Origin: Natroniella sp046097105
GTDB lineage: Bacteria > Bacillota > Halanaerobiia > Halobacteroidales > Halobacteroidaceae
DNA: 64,000 bases
Direction: 5' to 3'
Assembly: GCF_046097105.1 (NCBI RefSeq)
Contig: NZ_CP175562.1
Span: 2,232,001 to 2,296,000, forward strand
The translations under genes and the position numbers were made by a program. The notes below the pieces were generated by a model. It did not search any database, had not been told where the DNA came from, and saw nothing but the letters and a program-made list of their open reading frames with translations. Shown one piece after another: positions 28,842 to 42,694 of the stretch; the stretch's first letter is position 1, and each line of letters begins with the position of its first letter.

Positions 28842-28941
28842 GAACTTTTTAATAAATAAATTTCTAAGTTCTTTAACTATTCAGCATTCAATATTAAATG
28901 CTTTATTATACATTTAAAACTGCACAATAGATATATTCTAG

Positions 28942-31899
<2,958 letters not shown>

Positions 31900-31978
31900 A
31901 GACGCACTATCTATTGTGCAGTTTTCAAAGTACAAATTTAAGAACAATTAATATTCAATATTCATTATTAATTGCTTT

Positions 31979-32054
<76 letters not shown>

Positions 32055-32143
32055 ATGAACTAAATTCACAATTTAGAGTAGACAATAAAAAAGATAAGTT
32101 CTTAGAGAACTTAATTGCCAATTACACATTGTAAATTAGTTTT

Positions 32144-32220
32144 TGGTGGGTCTAGGTGGATTTGAACCACCGACCTCACGCTTATCAGGCGTGCGCTCTG
32201 ACCAACTGAGCTATAGACCC
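32144..32220 (-). tRNA. tRNA-Ile(GAU) in the rrnB spacer
   Basis: Acceptor GGGTCTA, anticodon GAT in the loop CTGATAA, encoded CCA. It follows 16S in rrnB only; the rrnA spacer lacks it. Confidence 0.97.
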
Positions 32221-32395
32221 ATACACGCAGTTAATAATAAATAGCTAAAACCCAAGATCAAAACATCTAAACTCTTTTGATCTTTGACCTTGACTTTAAT
32301 TATTCAATATTCATTATTAATTGCTTTTGAGAGATTCAGTCTCTCAAAACTAAACAATGCAAGTTCCAACTACGACTAGAGTTGAAATAACTCCT

Positions 32396-33924
<1,529 letters not shown>

Positions 33925-34063
33925 ATTTATATCATGTGCAAAAGCACATTGATTACGAGTTTGACTAGCTCTTCTTGCTTAGTTGAAACATTGCATTGTT
34001 TAGTTTTCAAAGACCGAATTGCTTGTTCAATTTTTTCTGTCACTTTCTCAAGCGACAATTAAT

Positions 34064-34092
34064 ATAATATCAAACTCACTCTTGTTTGTCAA
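34064..34092 (-). promoter_or_regulatory. rrnB promoter P2
   Basis: TTGACA (34092-34087) and TATTAT (34069-34064), 17-base spacing, with the AAAAAGTTC extension before the -35. Confidence 0.88.
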
Positions 34093-34150
34093 GAACTTTT
34101 TTAAGTTCTCTTTTGCCGTCAAAACTACTTCTTTTGCGACAACATCGAGT

Positions 34151-34179
34151 AGTATACCACTCCACTTCATACTTGTCAA
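34151..34179 (-). promoter_or_regulatory. rrnB promoter P1
   Basis: TTGACA (34179-34174) and TATACT (34156-34151), 17-base spacing, upstream of P2, giving rrnB tandem promoters. The rest of the 34180-34384 gap is AT-rich. It shows a possible weak gyrA terminator (GGGA/TCCC around 34360-34375) and nothing else recognisable. Confidence 0.85.
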
Positions 34180-34384
34180 GTGAATTATATAAATTAAATA
34201 CGCAAAAAACTAGAACCTCCTTATACTTCATACATAATCTTAATTGACTAGAAAAATATTTGCGAACGTATCAGATCTGTGTCAAAGCAATAATAACACA
34301 AAAAAATAAAAAGGGAAATACAAATATATTAAATTCTAGTAACTGAAAAAACAAAGCAAAGGGAGTTCCCCCCCTTTTTACTTT

Positions 34385-36799
34385 TTAATCAACATATCCA
34401 ATTGAAGCAACCCTATCATCTTCATTTAATTTCATAACCCTAACCCCTTGAGTATTTCGACCAGTAGATGATATTTCAGAAACGGAAGTTCTTAATAATA
34501 TCCCCTCTTCACTAATAATAATAATCTCTTCATTCCCCTTTACTACTTTAATCTCAACCAAACAACCATTATTATCAGTTCTATTTAAAGTAATTAACCC
34601 TTTACCGCCTCTACTTTGGGTTCTATACCGAGCTAGTGGCGTTCTTTTACCATATCCCTTTTCAGTAATCACCAACAACTCTTGGTTTTCTTCAGCAACC
34701 TCCATACCAATTACTTGATCATCCTGTTCTAGGCTAATACCCTTAACTCCTCGAGCTGTTCGACCAATACTTCTTACATCTTGTTCAGAAAAACGAATAG
34801 CTAACCCTTGTTTAGTAGCTAATATAATTTCTTGCTCATCATTAATTAACTTAACATCAACTAACTTATCATCTTTTTGTAAATTCAAAGCAATTAAACC
34901 TGTATAATTGGTGTTATATTCATCAAGTTTAGTTTTCTTTATAATCCCTTGCTTCGTAACCATTATTAAATAATGCTCAGTTCCAAATTCAGAAATTGGC
35001 ATTACAGTTGTAATCTTTTCACCCGAATCGAGCTCTAATAAATTTATAATTGCTGTTCCTCGCGCCTGTCTACCTGATTCAGGAATCTGATATCCTTTCA
35101 AACGATAAACCCGCCCCATATTAGTGAAAAATAAAATATGATCATGAGTTGAGCTAGTATAAATATTTTGAACGGTATCATTTTCCTTAGTTTTGATGCC
35201 TATAATTCCCTTTCCACCACGGTGTTGATTACGATATGTATCTAATGGCATTCTTTTAATGTACCCTTGTTCCGTTAAAGTAATTATGATTTCTTCTTCT
35301 TCAATTAAGTCTTCTAAATCTAAATCAATATCTTTATCAATGATCTTTGTTCTTCTTTCATCAGAGTACTTATTTTTTAACTGTAATAATTCTTCCTTAA
35401 TAACACTTAATAATTTATCCTCACTAGCTAAAATTGACTCTAAGTAATTTATTTTTTGCTGTAATTTGTTATATTCAACTTCAATTTTATCCCTTTCTAG
35501 ATTTGTTAGCCTATGTAACCTCATATTTAATATCGCTTTAGCTTGCTTTTTCGATAACTCAAACTCTTCTTTTAATTTCTTTTGAGCAAGTGAAGAATTT
35601 TTGGAAGAACGAATAATTTTAATTACTCTTTCAATATTATCTAAAGCTATTTTAAACCCTTCTAGAATATGAGCTCTAGCAGCTGCTTTATTTAAATCAT
35701 ATTCTGTTCTTCTGGTAATTACATCTTTTTGGTGATTTAAATAATGTTTTAATACATCTTTAACCCCTAAAATCTGTGGTTGATTATCAACTAAAGCTAA
35801 CATGATAATACCAAACGTTGTTTGTAATCTAGTATGCTTGTAGAGTTTATTTAAAATAATTCGCGGGTTAACCCCACGCTTCAATTCAATAACTACTCTC
35901 ATTCCTCTTCTATCAGATTCATCACGTAAATCAGAAATTCCTTCAATTTTATCTTCTCTTACTAATCGGGCAATTTTCTTGATTAATTTAGCTTTATTTA
36001 CCTGGTATGGTAGCTCAGTAACTATTATTTTATTTTTTTGATTATCTAACTCTTCGATTTTCGTTTCAGCTCTAAGTTTGAGCTTTCCTCTCCCAGTTTC
36101 AAAATAACTTTTTATAGCTTTTCGTCCCATTATATTTCCACCAGTAGGAAAATCAGGCCCTTTTATTATTTTCATTAATTCAGTAACCTCTAACTCTGGG
36201 TTTTTTGTTAATTCTATGACTCCATCTATAACTTCTTTAATATTATGAGGTGGAATATTTGTACTCATCCCCACTGCAATACCTGAAGAACCATTAATTA
36301 ATAAGTTAGGAACTCTTGCTGGTAAAACTTCTGGTTCTTGTAAGCTTCCATCAAAGTTTTCATTGAAATCTACCGTTTCCTTATCAATATCTGATAGTAA
36401 TTCTGTAGTTATATTGGTCATTCTTGCTTCTGTATATCTCATTGCTGCAGCTGAATCACCATCAACTGAACCGAAATTCCCATGCCCATCAACTAACTGA
36501 TAACGATAGGAGAAATCTTGTGCCATTCTAACCATACTGTCATACACGGCAGTATCCCCATGAGGGTGGTATTTACCTAAGACTTCTCCTACAATTCTGG
36601 CTGATTTTTTATGAGCTTGAGTTGGTTTCATTCCTAATTCATTCATAGCATATAAGATCCTTCTATGAACTGGCTTTAAACCATCTCTTACATCTGGTAA
36701 AGCACGTCCTACTATAACACTCATTGCGTAATCAATATAAGCTTCCTGCATTTCGTCTTCAATACCTACTAATCTTACATTATCATTTAATTCTTTCAT
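34385..36799 (-). CDS. gyrA: DNA gyrase subunit A
   Basis: The 804-residue subunit has the breakage-reunion domain with catalytic Tyr (AAMRYTEARM, about residue 122) and the quinolone region GDTAVYDSMV. Thr occupies the position of E. coli Ser83. The C-terminal half consists of repeated beta-pinwheel blades with the GyrA box in QARGTAIINL and later repeats. The frame has a TTG one codon earlier; the ATG at 36799 follows AGGAGG by 7 bases. It lies 11 bases after gyrB, and the rRNA units follow downstream. Confidence 0.97.
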   Translation of the reverse strand: MKELNDNVRLVGIEDEMQEAYIDYAMSVIVGRALPDVRDGLKPVHRRILYAMNELGMKPTQAHKKSARIVGEVLGKYHPHGDTAVYDSMVRMAQDFSYRYQLVDGHGNFGSVDGDSAAAMRYTEARMTNITTELLSDIDKETVDFNENFDGSLQEPEVLPARVPNLLINGSSGIAVGMSTNIPPHNIKEVIDGVIELTKNPELEVTELMKIIKGPDFPTGGNIMGRKAIKSYFETGRGKLKLRAETKIEELDNQKNKIIVTELPYQVNKAKLIKKIARLVREDKIEGISDLRDESDRRGMRVVIELKRGVNPRIILNKLYKHTRLQTTFGIIMLALVDNQPQILGVKDVLKHYLNHQKDVITRRTEYDLNKAAARAHILEGFKIALDNIERVIKIIRSSKNSSLAQKKLKEEFELSKKQAKAILNMRLHRLTNLERDKIEVEYNKLQQKINYLESILASEDKLLSVIKEELLQLKNKYSDERRTKIIDKDIDLDLEDLIEEEEIIITLTEQGYIKRMPLDTYRNQHRGGKGIIGIKTKENDTVQNIYTSSTHDHILFFTNMGRVYRLKGYQIPESGRQARGTAIINLLELDSGEKITTVMPISEFGTEHYLIMVTKQGIIKKTKLDEYNTNYTGLIALNLQKDDKLVDVKLINDEQEIILATKQGLAIRFSEQDVRSIGRTARGVKGISLEQDDQVIGMEVAEENQELLVITEKGYGKRTPLARYRTQSRGGKGLITLNRTDNNGCLVEIKVVKGNEEIIIISEEGILLRTSVSEISSTGRNTQGVRVMKLNEDDRVASIGYVD

Positions 36800-36810
36800 C
36801 AAGTATCCTC

Positions 36811-38718
36811 CTAAACATCTAAATTCTGAGCTTCTTTGGCATGACTTTGAATAAACTCACGGCGAGGTTGAACTTTATCTCCCATTAGCTTTGTAAATAT
36901 TTCATCTGCCATAATAGCATCATTTATTTGCACCTTCAATAGTGTTCTGTTTTCTGGATCCATTGTTGTTTCCCATAATTGTTCTGGGTTCATTTCACCT
37001 AACCCCTTATACCTTTGTAAAGAAACCCTTTTTGAACCAATTTCATTTAATAAATCTTGTAATTGTCTATCATTATAAACATAACTCTTCTTTCTACCTT
37101 TAGTTACTTTATAAAGTGGAGGTTGAGCAATATAAATATGTCCTCTTTCAATTAAAGGTTTCATATAACGATAAAAGAAGGTTAATAATAAAGTCCTAAT
37201 ATGAGCTCCATCTACATCAGCATCAGTCATAATGATAATCTTTCCATATCTAAGATTACTAATATCAAATTCATCTGCTATACCAGTACCTAAAGCAGTA
37301 ATTAAAGCTCTTATTTCTTTATTATTTAGAATTTTATTCAGTCTAGCTTTTTCCACATTTAATATTTTCCCTTTTAGTGGTAAAATTGCTTGGAACTCTC
37401 TATCTCTTCCTTGTTTAGCAGAACCCCCTGCGGAATCTCCCTCAACTATATATATTTCACTTTTTTCTGAATCACGAGAAGAACAATCAGCTAATTTTCC
37501 TGGTAAAGAAGTGCTTGTTAAGGCACTCTTGCGTTTAGTTAAATCCCGTGCTTTTTTAGCAGCTTTTCTAGCTCTAGCAGAAGTGAGTGATTTTTCAACG
37601 ATTTTTTTTCCAACTTTAGGGTTTTCCTCTAGGAAAGTACTCAACTTCTGAGATACAATTGAATCTACAATCCCTCTTATTTCTCTATTAGCTAGTTTAG
37701 TCTTAGTTTGTCCTTCAAACTGAGGATCAACTAGTTTAATATTAATTATAGCTACAATCCCCTCTCTAATATCATCTCCTAAAAGGTTATTGTCATTTTT
37801 TTTAAGAAAGTTATTCTTTCGAGCATAATCATTAACTGTTCGTGTTAACGCACTTTTAAACCCACTAAGGTGGGTACCGCCCTCATGAGTATTAATGTTA
37901 TTAGCAAATGTAAATATCTTATCTAGATAGTTGGTGTTATATTGAATTGCAACTTCAATTTGAGCATCATTGACTTCCTCTTCCAAAAAAACAACATCTT
38001 CATGCAAAGGTGTTTCATGTTTGTTTATTTCTTTTACAAACGAAATAATTCCACCTTCATATTTGAAATTTTTCTCAACTTTTTCTTCTTTTCTAGTATC
38101 AATTATTTTAATTTCAATACCTTTGTTTAAATAAGCTAACTCTTTTAATCTTTGAGCTAATATTTTATACTTATATTTAATGTTTTCAAAAATCTCTTCG
38201 TCAGCTTTAAATGTAATCTTAGTTCCATTCTTATCAGTTTCACCTATTACTTTTAAATCTTCTTCTGGAATTCCTCGTTGATATCTCTGATAATAAATTT
38301 CATTATTTCTCCAAACTTCTACTTCTAACCATTCTGATAAAGCATTAACTACTGATACTCCAACTCCATGTAATCCGCCAGAAACTTTATAACCTTTTCC
38401 ATCAAATTTACCCCCAGCATGTAATACAGTCATTACAACCTCAACAGCTGGTCTTTTCATTTTTGAATGTGCTGAAACTGGAATACCACGCCCATTATCA
38501 ATTATTGTAATTATATTACCTTCTTTAATCTGAACTTCAATTTGATCACAATAACCAGCTAATGCTTCATCTATGCTATTATCAACAACTTCATAAACTA
38601 AATGATGCAATCCTTTTTCTCCAGTACTTCCTATATACATACCTGGGCGTTTACGAACAGCCTCTAGCCCTTCTAATACTTGAATCTGTTCTGCATCATA
38701 ATTTATATCTCTTTCCAT
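36811..38718 (-). CDS. gyrB: DNA gyrase subunit B
   Basis: The 635-residue ATPase subunit has the GHKL motifs (VDNSIDEALAG, DNGRGIPV, GGLHGVG) and the Toprim motif EGDSAGGSAKQGRD. It also has the DADVDGAHIRTLL magnesium site and PLKGKILNVEKA before the tail. With GyrA it introduces negative supercoils. It lies in the recF-dciA-remB-gyrB-gyrA series. The 38-base gap to remB is short, so it is probably one transcript. Confidence 0.97.
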   Translation of the reverse strand: MERDINYDAEQIQVLEGLEAVRKRPGMYIGSTGEKGLHHLVYEVVDNSIDEALAGYCDQIEVQIKEGNIITIIDNGRGIPVSAHSKMKRPAVEVVMTVLHAGGKFDGKGYKVSGGLHGVGVSVVNALSEWLEVEVWRNNEIYYQRYQRGIPEEDLKVIGETDKNGTKITFKADEEIFENIKYKYKILAQRLKELAYLNKGIEIKIIDTRKEEKVEKNFKYEGGIISFVKEINKHETPLHEDVVFLEEEVNDAQIEVAIQYNTNYLDKIFTFANNINTHEGGTHLSGFKSALTRTVNDYARKNNFLKKNDNNLLGDDIREGIVAIINIKLVDPQFEGQTKTKLANREIRGIVDSIVSQKLSTFLEENPKVGKKIVEKSLTSARARKAAKKARDLTKRKSALTSTSLPGKLADCSSRDSEKSEIYIVEGDSAGGSAKQGRDREFQAILPLKGKILNVEKARLNKILNNKEIRALITALGTGIADEFDISNLRYGKIIIMTDADVDGAHIRTLLLTFFYRYMKPLIERGHIYIAQPPLYKVTKGRKKSYVYNDRQLQDLLNEIGSKRVSLQRYKGLGEMNPEQLWETTMDPENRTLLKVQINDAIMADEIFTKLMGDKVQPRREFIQSHAKEAQNLDV

Positions 38719-38756
38719 TATAAAACCTCCGTTTAAACTTATTAAACTGTGATTAA

Positions 38757-39011
38757 TTAATCACAGTTTAGATTATCTTTAGAGTTTACTCTTTTGGCTA
38801 ATGTATTTGATGAAATCATTGAATAATAAACTGTTTCATCTGTAACAACAAATGATTTTGGAGCCCCTTCTGAATAGTCAGTTATAAACCCCTCTTCTTT
38901 AGCTATTTTTAAAAAATTTTCTGTTTCCTTTGAATAAGTTGTAGCTTCTAAGTCTGCTATTAAAACAACATCCTTAAGAGAGATAGTATTACCTTTTCCT
39001 AAGTGTAACAT
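38757..39011 (-). CDS. remB: RemA/RemB-type DUF370 regulator (YaaB)
   Basis: The 84-residue DUF370 protein has MLHLGKGNTISLKDVVLIADLE and a C-terminal PKSFVVTDETVYYSMIS block. Family members bind DNA in Bacillus biofilm and osmotic-adaptation genes. Position between recF and gyrB is that of Bacillus remB (yaaB). Exact targets are unknown. Confidence 0.87.
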   Translation of the reverse strand: MLHLGKGNTISLKDVVLIADLEATTYSKETENFLKIAKEEGFITDYSEGAPKSFVVTDETVYYSMISSNTLAKRVNSKDNLNCD

Positions 39012-39026
39012 GAATAAATTCCCTCC

Positions 39027-39896
39027 TTATAGTCGTTGGTAAATCTTCATGTAATTATTTCCAATCATTTCTTTGATTAGTCTATTAGTTAAATTAGTTG
39101 GTTTAATTTCTGTTTTTAGCATTACGTAATTTTGTATTATTACTTTTATTTGTTTAGTTTCTGTTTTTTGTTCTAAAGCCTTTATCATTAATTGGTCTAT
39201 TTTAGTTTTTAATTTTTTTAGTAAATTATTTTTTACTGATTCGAACTCTTTTTTTGTCAGGTTAGGATAGAGCTCAGTAATATCTTTATATTTAATCCAC
39301 GGGCTACTAGATAATAAGCTCTCAATTTCTAAACTAAGCTTTTTATTATTCTTTAATTCACAAATTGGACATTTGTCATTTTTAGGTGAAGTTAAAACTG
39401 AGCAACTAGGGCAAACTTTCCAACTGTTTATTTTCTTCCATTTGTTTTTTTCTTTAAATGTTTTCATCAGCTTGTACAAGTTGTTTTTTAAGTTAGGATC
39501 CGAAATTTCCTGTGTTATTTCTTTTATACCTTCTTGTTCTTGTAAACTCAACTTGATCTTTTGATAGTTGTTCTCTCCTTCACTTTGTGAATTACTTTTT
39601 TTCTTAAATACAGATCCTACTTTAAATCTAATATCCTTAACCAAGTTTATATCAAGTTTATCATTTATTTTTTGGATTAGCTTTTTTTTCATAAACAATA
39701 ACTGGTGGGCCCATGTAGGATCGTCTACCGTAACAAATAAAACTCCATTATTAATATATTTTGCTTCAGTATGAAGATTGATCTCTTTTTTATTGATTTT
39801 TTTCCAAAAACCTAATACCTGTTTTTCTTTAATTTTATTTTCAATTCCTAATTGATTCAAAGTCTGCTCTAAAACTTCTTTGATTGATTTAGGCAT
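39027..39896 (-). CDS. DciA-like (DUF721) protein with zinc-ribbon and C-terminal extension
   Basis: The 289-residue protein starts with a DUF721/DciA domain (residues about 5-95, with LFVTVDDPTWAHQLLFMKKKLI). It continues through a linker to a zinc-ribbon CPSC (162-165) and CPIC (176-179) and a basic helical tail. DciA proteins load or operate the replicative helicase in bacteria lacking DnaC/DnaI-type loaders. The gene sits 2 bases after recF in the dnaA-dnaN-recF series. The zinc ribbon and tail are unlike minimal DciA. Function in loading is inferred from the domain and location. Confidence 0.75.
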   Translation of the reverse strand: MPKSIKEVLEQTLNQLGIENKIKEKQVLGFWKKINKKEINLHTEAKYINNGVLFVTVDDPTWAHQLLFMKKKLIQKINDKLDINLVKDIRFKVGSVFKKKSNSQSEGENNYQKIKLSLQEQEGIKEITQEISDPNLKNNLYKLMKTFKEKNKWKKINSWKVCPSCSVLTSPKNDKCPICELKNNKKLSLEIESLLSSSPWIKYKDITELYPNLTKKEFESVKNNLLKKLKTKIDQLMIKALEQKTETKQIKVIIQNYVMLKTEIKPTNLTNRLIKEMIGNNYMKIYQRL

Positions 39897-39898
39897 TG

Positions 39899-41008
39899 TT
39901 ATCCCTCAATTACAGATCCTTTATTAATTTTAAATGATTTGTACTCATTATTAAAACTTTGTAACTGATTTAAATGAGTAGTTGTAATGAAAGTCTGCAC
40001 TTTATTTTGAATTACTTTTAATAATTGAAAACGTCGTTTATCATCTAATTCTGAAAATACATCATCTAATAAAAGTATTGGATATTCTCCTATTTCTGCT
40101 TTCATAAATTCTAACTCAGCTAGCTTAATAGCCAAAGCAGTTGTTCTTTGTTGTCCTTGAGAGCCAAATTTTCTTATGTTTATATTATTTACAATCAAGG
40201 AAATATCATCCCTGTGCGGGCCAACTTTTGTAACTCCATGCTCAATTTCCCGCTTTCTTTTTTGTTTTAATTCTTTCTTGAATTCTTCCTTAATTTCTTG
40301 AGTGGAACTATTCGTATTAACTTGTAATTTAGTATCATATTTTAACAGAAGTGTCTCTATACCATCAGTAATTTTTCGCTGCATTAATTTAGCTAAAATA
40401 CTCAACTTATCAATTGCCTCTAACCTTCGTTTTATAATTTTACTTCCTATATCAATTAATTGTTGATCCCAAACTTGTAGCATATGTTGAGGAGTGTTAT
40501 TTTCTCCAATTTCTTTTAATAGGTTATTTCTTTGTTTTAAAATCTTTCTATATTCGGTTAATAAATGCTTGTAATAAGAGCTAACTTGAGAAACTTCTAA
40601 GTTAATAAATCTCCTTCTTTGACTGGGACTTCCTTTAACTAAAGTTAAATCCTCTGGAGAAAAGATAACTATATTCAAATAACCAACTAAATCACTCATT
40701 CGCTGTAATTTATTAGAGTTAACTTTAATTTCCTTAGTCCTTCCTTGGTAGTTTACTTCTAGTTGATAATTTTGATTATTTTTTATTAACTCTCCTTTGA
40801 CATAGAAGTTATCTTTGTTCCAATTAATCAATTCAGAATCTATATTAGTACGATGAGAATTTCCGGTTCCTAATAAATATATAGCTTCTAAAATATTAGT
40901 TTTTCCCTGAGCATTAGCACCAATGATCAAATTTAAATTTTGATCAAATTTTAAATGTTGTTGATTATAATTTCTAAAATCTCTTAAGTAAAGCTGGGAC
41001 AAAAACAA
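39899..41008 (-). CDS. recF: DNA replication/repair protein RecF
   Basis: The 369-residue SMC-like ATPase has Walker A GANAQGKTNILEA (about residues 32-44), signature QGQQRTTALAIKLAE and Walker B ILLLDDVFSELD. It works with RecR and RecO in RecA loading at gaps. The start used is TTG at 41008; a second TTG at 41002 (SQLYLRDFRNYN) is equally possible. It belongs to the dnaN-yaaA-recF run. Confidence 0.95.
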   Translation of the reverse strand: MFLSQLYLRDFRNYNQQHLKFDQNLNLIIGANAQGKTNILEAIYLLGTGNSHRTNIDSELINWNKDNFYVKGELIKNNQNYQLEVNYQGRTKEIKVNSNKLQRMSDLVGYLNIVIFSPEDLTLVKGSPSQRRRFINLEVSQVSSYYKHLLTEYRKILKQRNNLLKEIGENNTPQHMLQVWDQQLIDIGSKIIKRRLEAIDKLSILAKLMQRKITDGIETLLLKYDTKLQVNTNSSTQEIKEEFKKELKQKRKREIEHGVTKVGPHRDDISLIVNNINIRKFGSQGQQRTTALAIKLAELEFMKAEIGEYPILLLDDVFSELDDKRRFQLLKVIQNKVQTFITTTHLNQLQSFNNEYKSFKINKGSVIEG

Positions 41009-41025
41009 TGTAGTCTACCCACTCC

Positions 41026-41235
41026 CTAAGTAGTTATTTGATATTTCTGGTCATTGTATTTAATTATATCACCCTCGGTTAAGACCTTGCTTCTCTTTTT
41101 CTCTATTTCTTGATTTACGATTACTTCTCCTGCTTGAATGATCAGTTTTGCTTCTCCTCCTGTATTAACAATGTTGGCCCATTTTAAAAATTGATCTAAT
41201 TTAATAGTTTTAGTTTTTATTTTAATTTTTTTCAT
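41026..41235 (-). CDS. yaaA: S4-domain RNA-binding protein YaaA
   Basis: A 69-residue S4 domain protein (KLDQFLKWANIVNTGGEAKLII then GEVIVNQEIEKKRSKVLTEGD) located between dnaN and recF as in Bacillus. S4 proteins of this size bind structured RNA and are linked to ribosome assembly. No other domain is present. Confidence 0.9.
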   Translation of the reverse strand: MKKIKIKTKTIKLDQFLKWANIVNTGGEAKLIIQAGEVIVNQEIEKKRSKVLTEGDIIKYNDQKYQITT

Positions 41236-41262
41236 AGAACCTTCCTCCTTTTTGTAAGTTAA

Positions 41263-42369
41263 TTAAGCACTTCTTACGGGCATAATTACATAAATATACT
41301 TTTGTTCTGAGCTCGTCTCAATAACTCCTGGTGCTAATGATCCTGATAATTTAATAGTAATTTCTTCATCAGTAATCACCTTTAAAGCTTCTAAAACATA
41401 CTTAGCATTAAAAGCAATTTCTGTTTCTTGGCCCAATAAAGAAATTGGAACTTCTTCATATGCTTGACCAATTTCAGGTGCATTGGAAGTAATAATTAGC
41501 TTTTCAGCATTGAAGTTGATTTTAATAATATCAGAATCTTCTTTAGCTAATAAAGCAGCTCGTTTAGTAGCTTGTAGTAACTCTTTTGTATCAACTGTCA
41601 CTTCTGTTTCTGAGCTATCTGGAATAACCTGCTTATAATTTGGAAATTGTCCTTCTATCAATCGTGATACAACTGAAATCCCAGAAAATTTAAATAGGAT
41701 CTGATTGTCAGTAATAACAATTTCAGCCTCTTTCTCTTCATTATTTAATAGCTTTGTTAACTCTTGTAAAGTACTATTAGGAATTATAGCTTTAGTCAAG
41801 TTAATCTTTTGGTTATTAGTAGTCTCTTCTTTATAAGCAAGCCGATAAGTATCAGTAGCAATTAGTTTTATAGTTTTATTTTCAAGTATTAATAATCCTC
41901 CAGATAAAAAAGGCTTGTTTTCATCTTTAGAAGTTGCAAATTTAATTTGTTCGATTATTTGTTTTAATTTTTGTTGCTCAAATGTAAACTTTGTTTTAGA
42001 ATTGATCTCGGGTAGTAATGGAAATTCATCAGCTGGAGAACCATGTATATTAAATTGAGAGTTACCACACTTGATTTGAGCAGTGTTATTAGAACTTTCA
42101 GCTGATAAGAGTATCTCTTGATTAGGTAATTCTCTAATAATACTAGCAAAGTGTTGAGCCGGTAAAACAATAGAGCCCTCTTTGATGATTTCAGTATCAA
42201 CATAACATTCTATTCCTATTTCTAAATCTGTAGCAACTAACTTTAATTTATTTTCTTCTGTCTTTAATAATATTCCAGATAAAATAGGCAAGGTTGTCTT
42301 TGAGGAGACTGCCTTTCTTACTGTTTGAATCCCTTGATAAAATTCTTTTTGTTGAAGTTTAATTCTCAT
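41263..42369 (-). CDS. dnaN: DNA polymerase III beta sliding clamp
   Basis: The 368-residue protein has the three-domain beta-clamp layout: LQQKEFYQGIQTVRKAVSSKTTLPILSG at the start, LIEGQFPNYKQVIP in the middle and the C-terminal YVIMPVRSA. It encircles DNA and tethers polymerase, and binds YabA and the clamp loader. It directly follows the oriC cluster downstream of dnaA and shares the AT-rich end of that cluster in its upstream region. Confidence 0.97.
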   Translation of the reverse strand: MRIKLQQKEFYQGIQTVRKAVSSKTTLPILSGILLKTEENKLKLVATDLEIGIECYVDTEIIKEGSIVLPAQHFASIIRELPNQEILLSAESSNNTAQIKCGNSQFNIHGSPADEFPLLPEINSKTKFTFEQQKLKQIIEQIKFATSKDENKPFLSGGLLILENKTIKLIATDTYRLAYKEETTNNQKINLTKAIIPNSTLQELTKLLNNEEKEAEIVITDNQILFKFSGISVVSRLIEGQFPNYKQVIPDSSETEVTVDTKELLQATKRAALLAKEDSDIIKINFNAEKLIITSNAPEIGQAYEEVPISLLGQETEIAFNAKYVLEALKVITDEEITIKLSGSLAPGVIETSSEQKYIYVIMPVRSA

Positions 42370-42429
42370 TTTTTAAAACCTCCTTATTCATTATATCACA
42401 ATTCTTTCTTAACTATTTAGGTTTATGTA

Positions 42430-42514
42430 GTTACTTACATAAAATACTATTATTATTATTTTATTTTAAAAAGATAGTAGTAGTAGTAGTAGGGGTTGTG
42501 GATAATGTTGATAA
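42430..42514. other. oriC unwinding unit: AT-rich stretch, six DnaA-trios, GGGG and two DnaA boxes
   Basis: Plus-strand order: an AT-rich stretch with ATTATTATTATT (42430-42470); TAG repeated six times at 42475-42492; GGGT; then DnaA boxes TGTGGATAA at 42497-42505 and TGTTGATAA at 42506-42514. Read on the opposite strand this is two boxes, a C-cluster and CTA repeats, i.e. 3'-GAT-5' trios, the arrangement of the basal unwinding system in Bacillus oriC. It predicts where strands first open. Confidence 0.85.
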
Positions 42515-42680
42515 GTCACTTCAACCCATGACACACTAAGGCTAGCTCTTGTGGATAAGTTGTGGATAAGTTGTGGATAGTTATCCACATATCCACAACT
42601 TGATTTCCAATAAATAATTATCCACAAAAAAATAGGGTTATCCACAACTTATCCACAGGATATCAACAGGGTTATCCACA
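42497..42680. other. oriC: oriC DnaA-box cluster between dnaA and dnaN
   Basis: Perfect or near-perfect boxes (TTATCCACA or its complement) occur at 42497, 42506 (one mismatch), 42550, 42561, 42572 (one mismatch), 42581, 42589 (one mismatch), 42618, 42638, 42649 and 42672. There are about eleven in 184 bases, in both orientations. The orientation switches near 42581. Together with the trio element this is the main origin. Confidence 0.92.
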
Positions 42681-42694
42681 GGTTATTTATCTAC

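Noticed and set aside
28776..28941. A 5S rRNA hidden between the rrnB 23S and tRNA-Asn
   Set aside because: The interval matches only the 23S-proximal part of the rrnA spacer; no 5S signature is present.
37232..37651. Plus-strand frame of 139 codons within gyrB
   Set aside because: Antisense shadow of gyrB, hydrophobic and low-complexity, without a ribosome-binding site.
42497..42680. Clustered 9-base repeats considered as a repeat array
   Set aside because: They are DnaA boxes (TTATCCACA) in both orientations at oriC.
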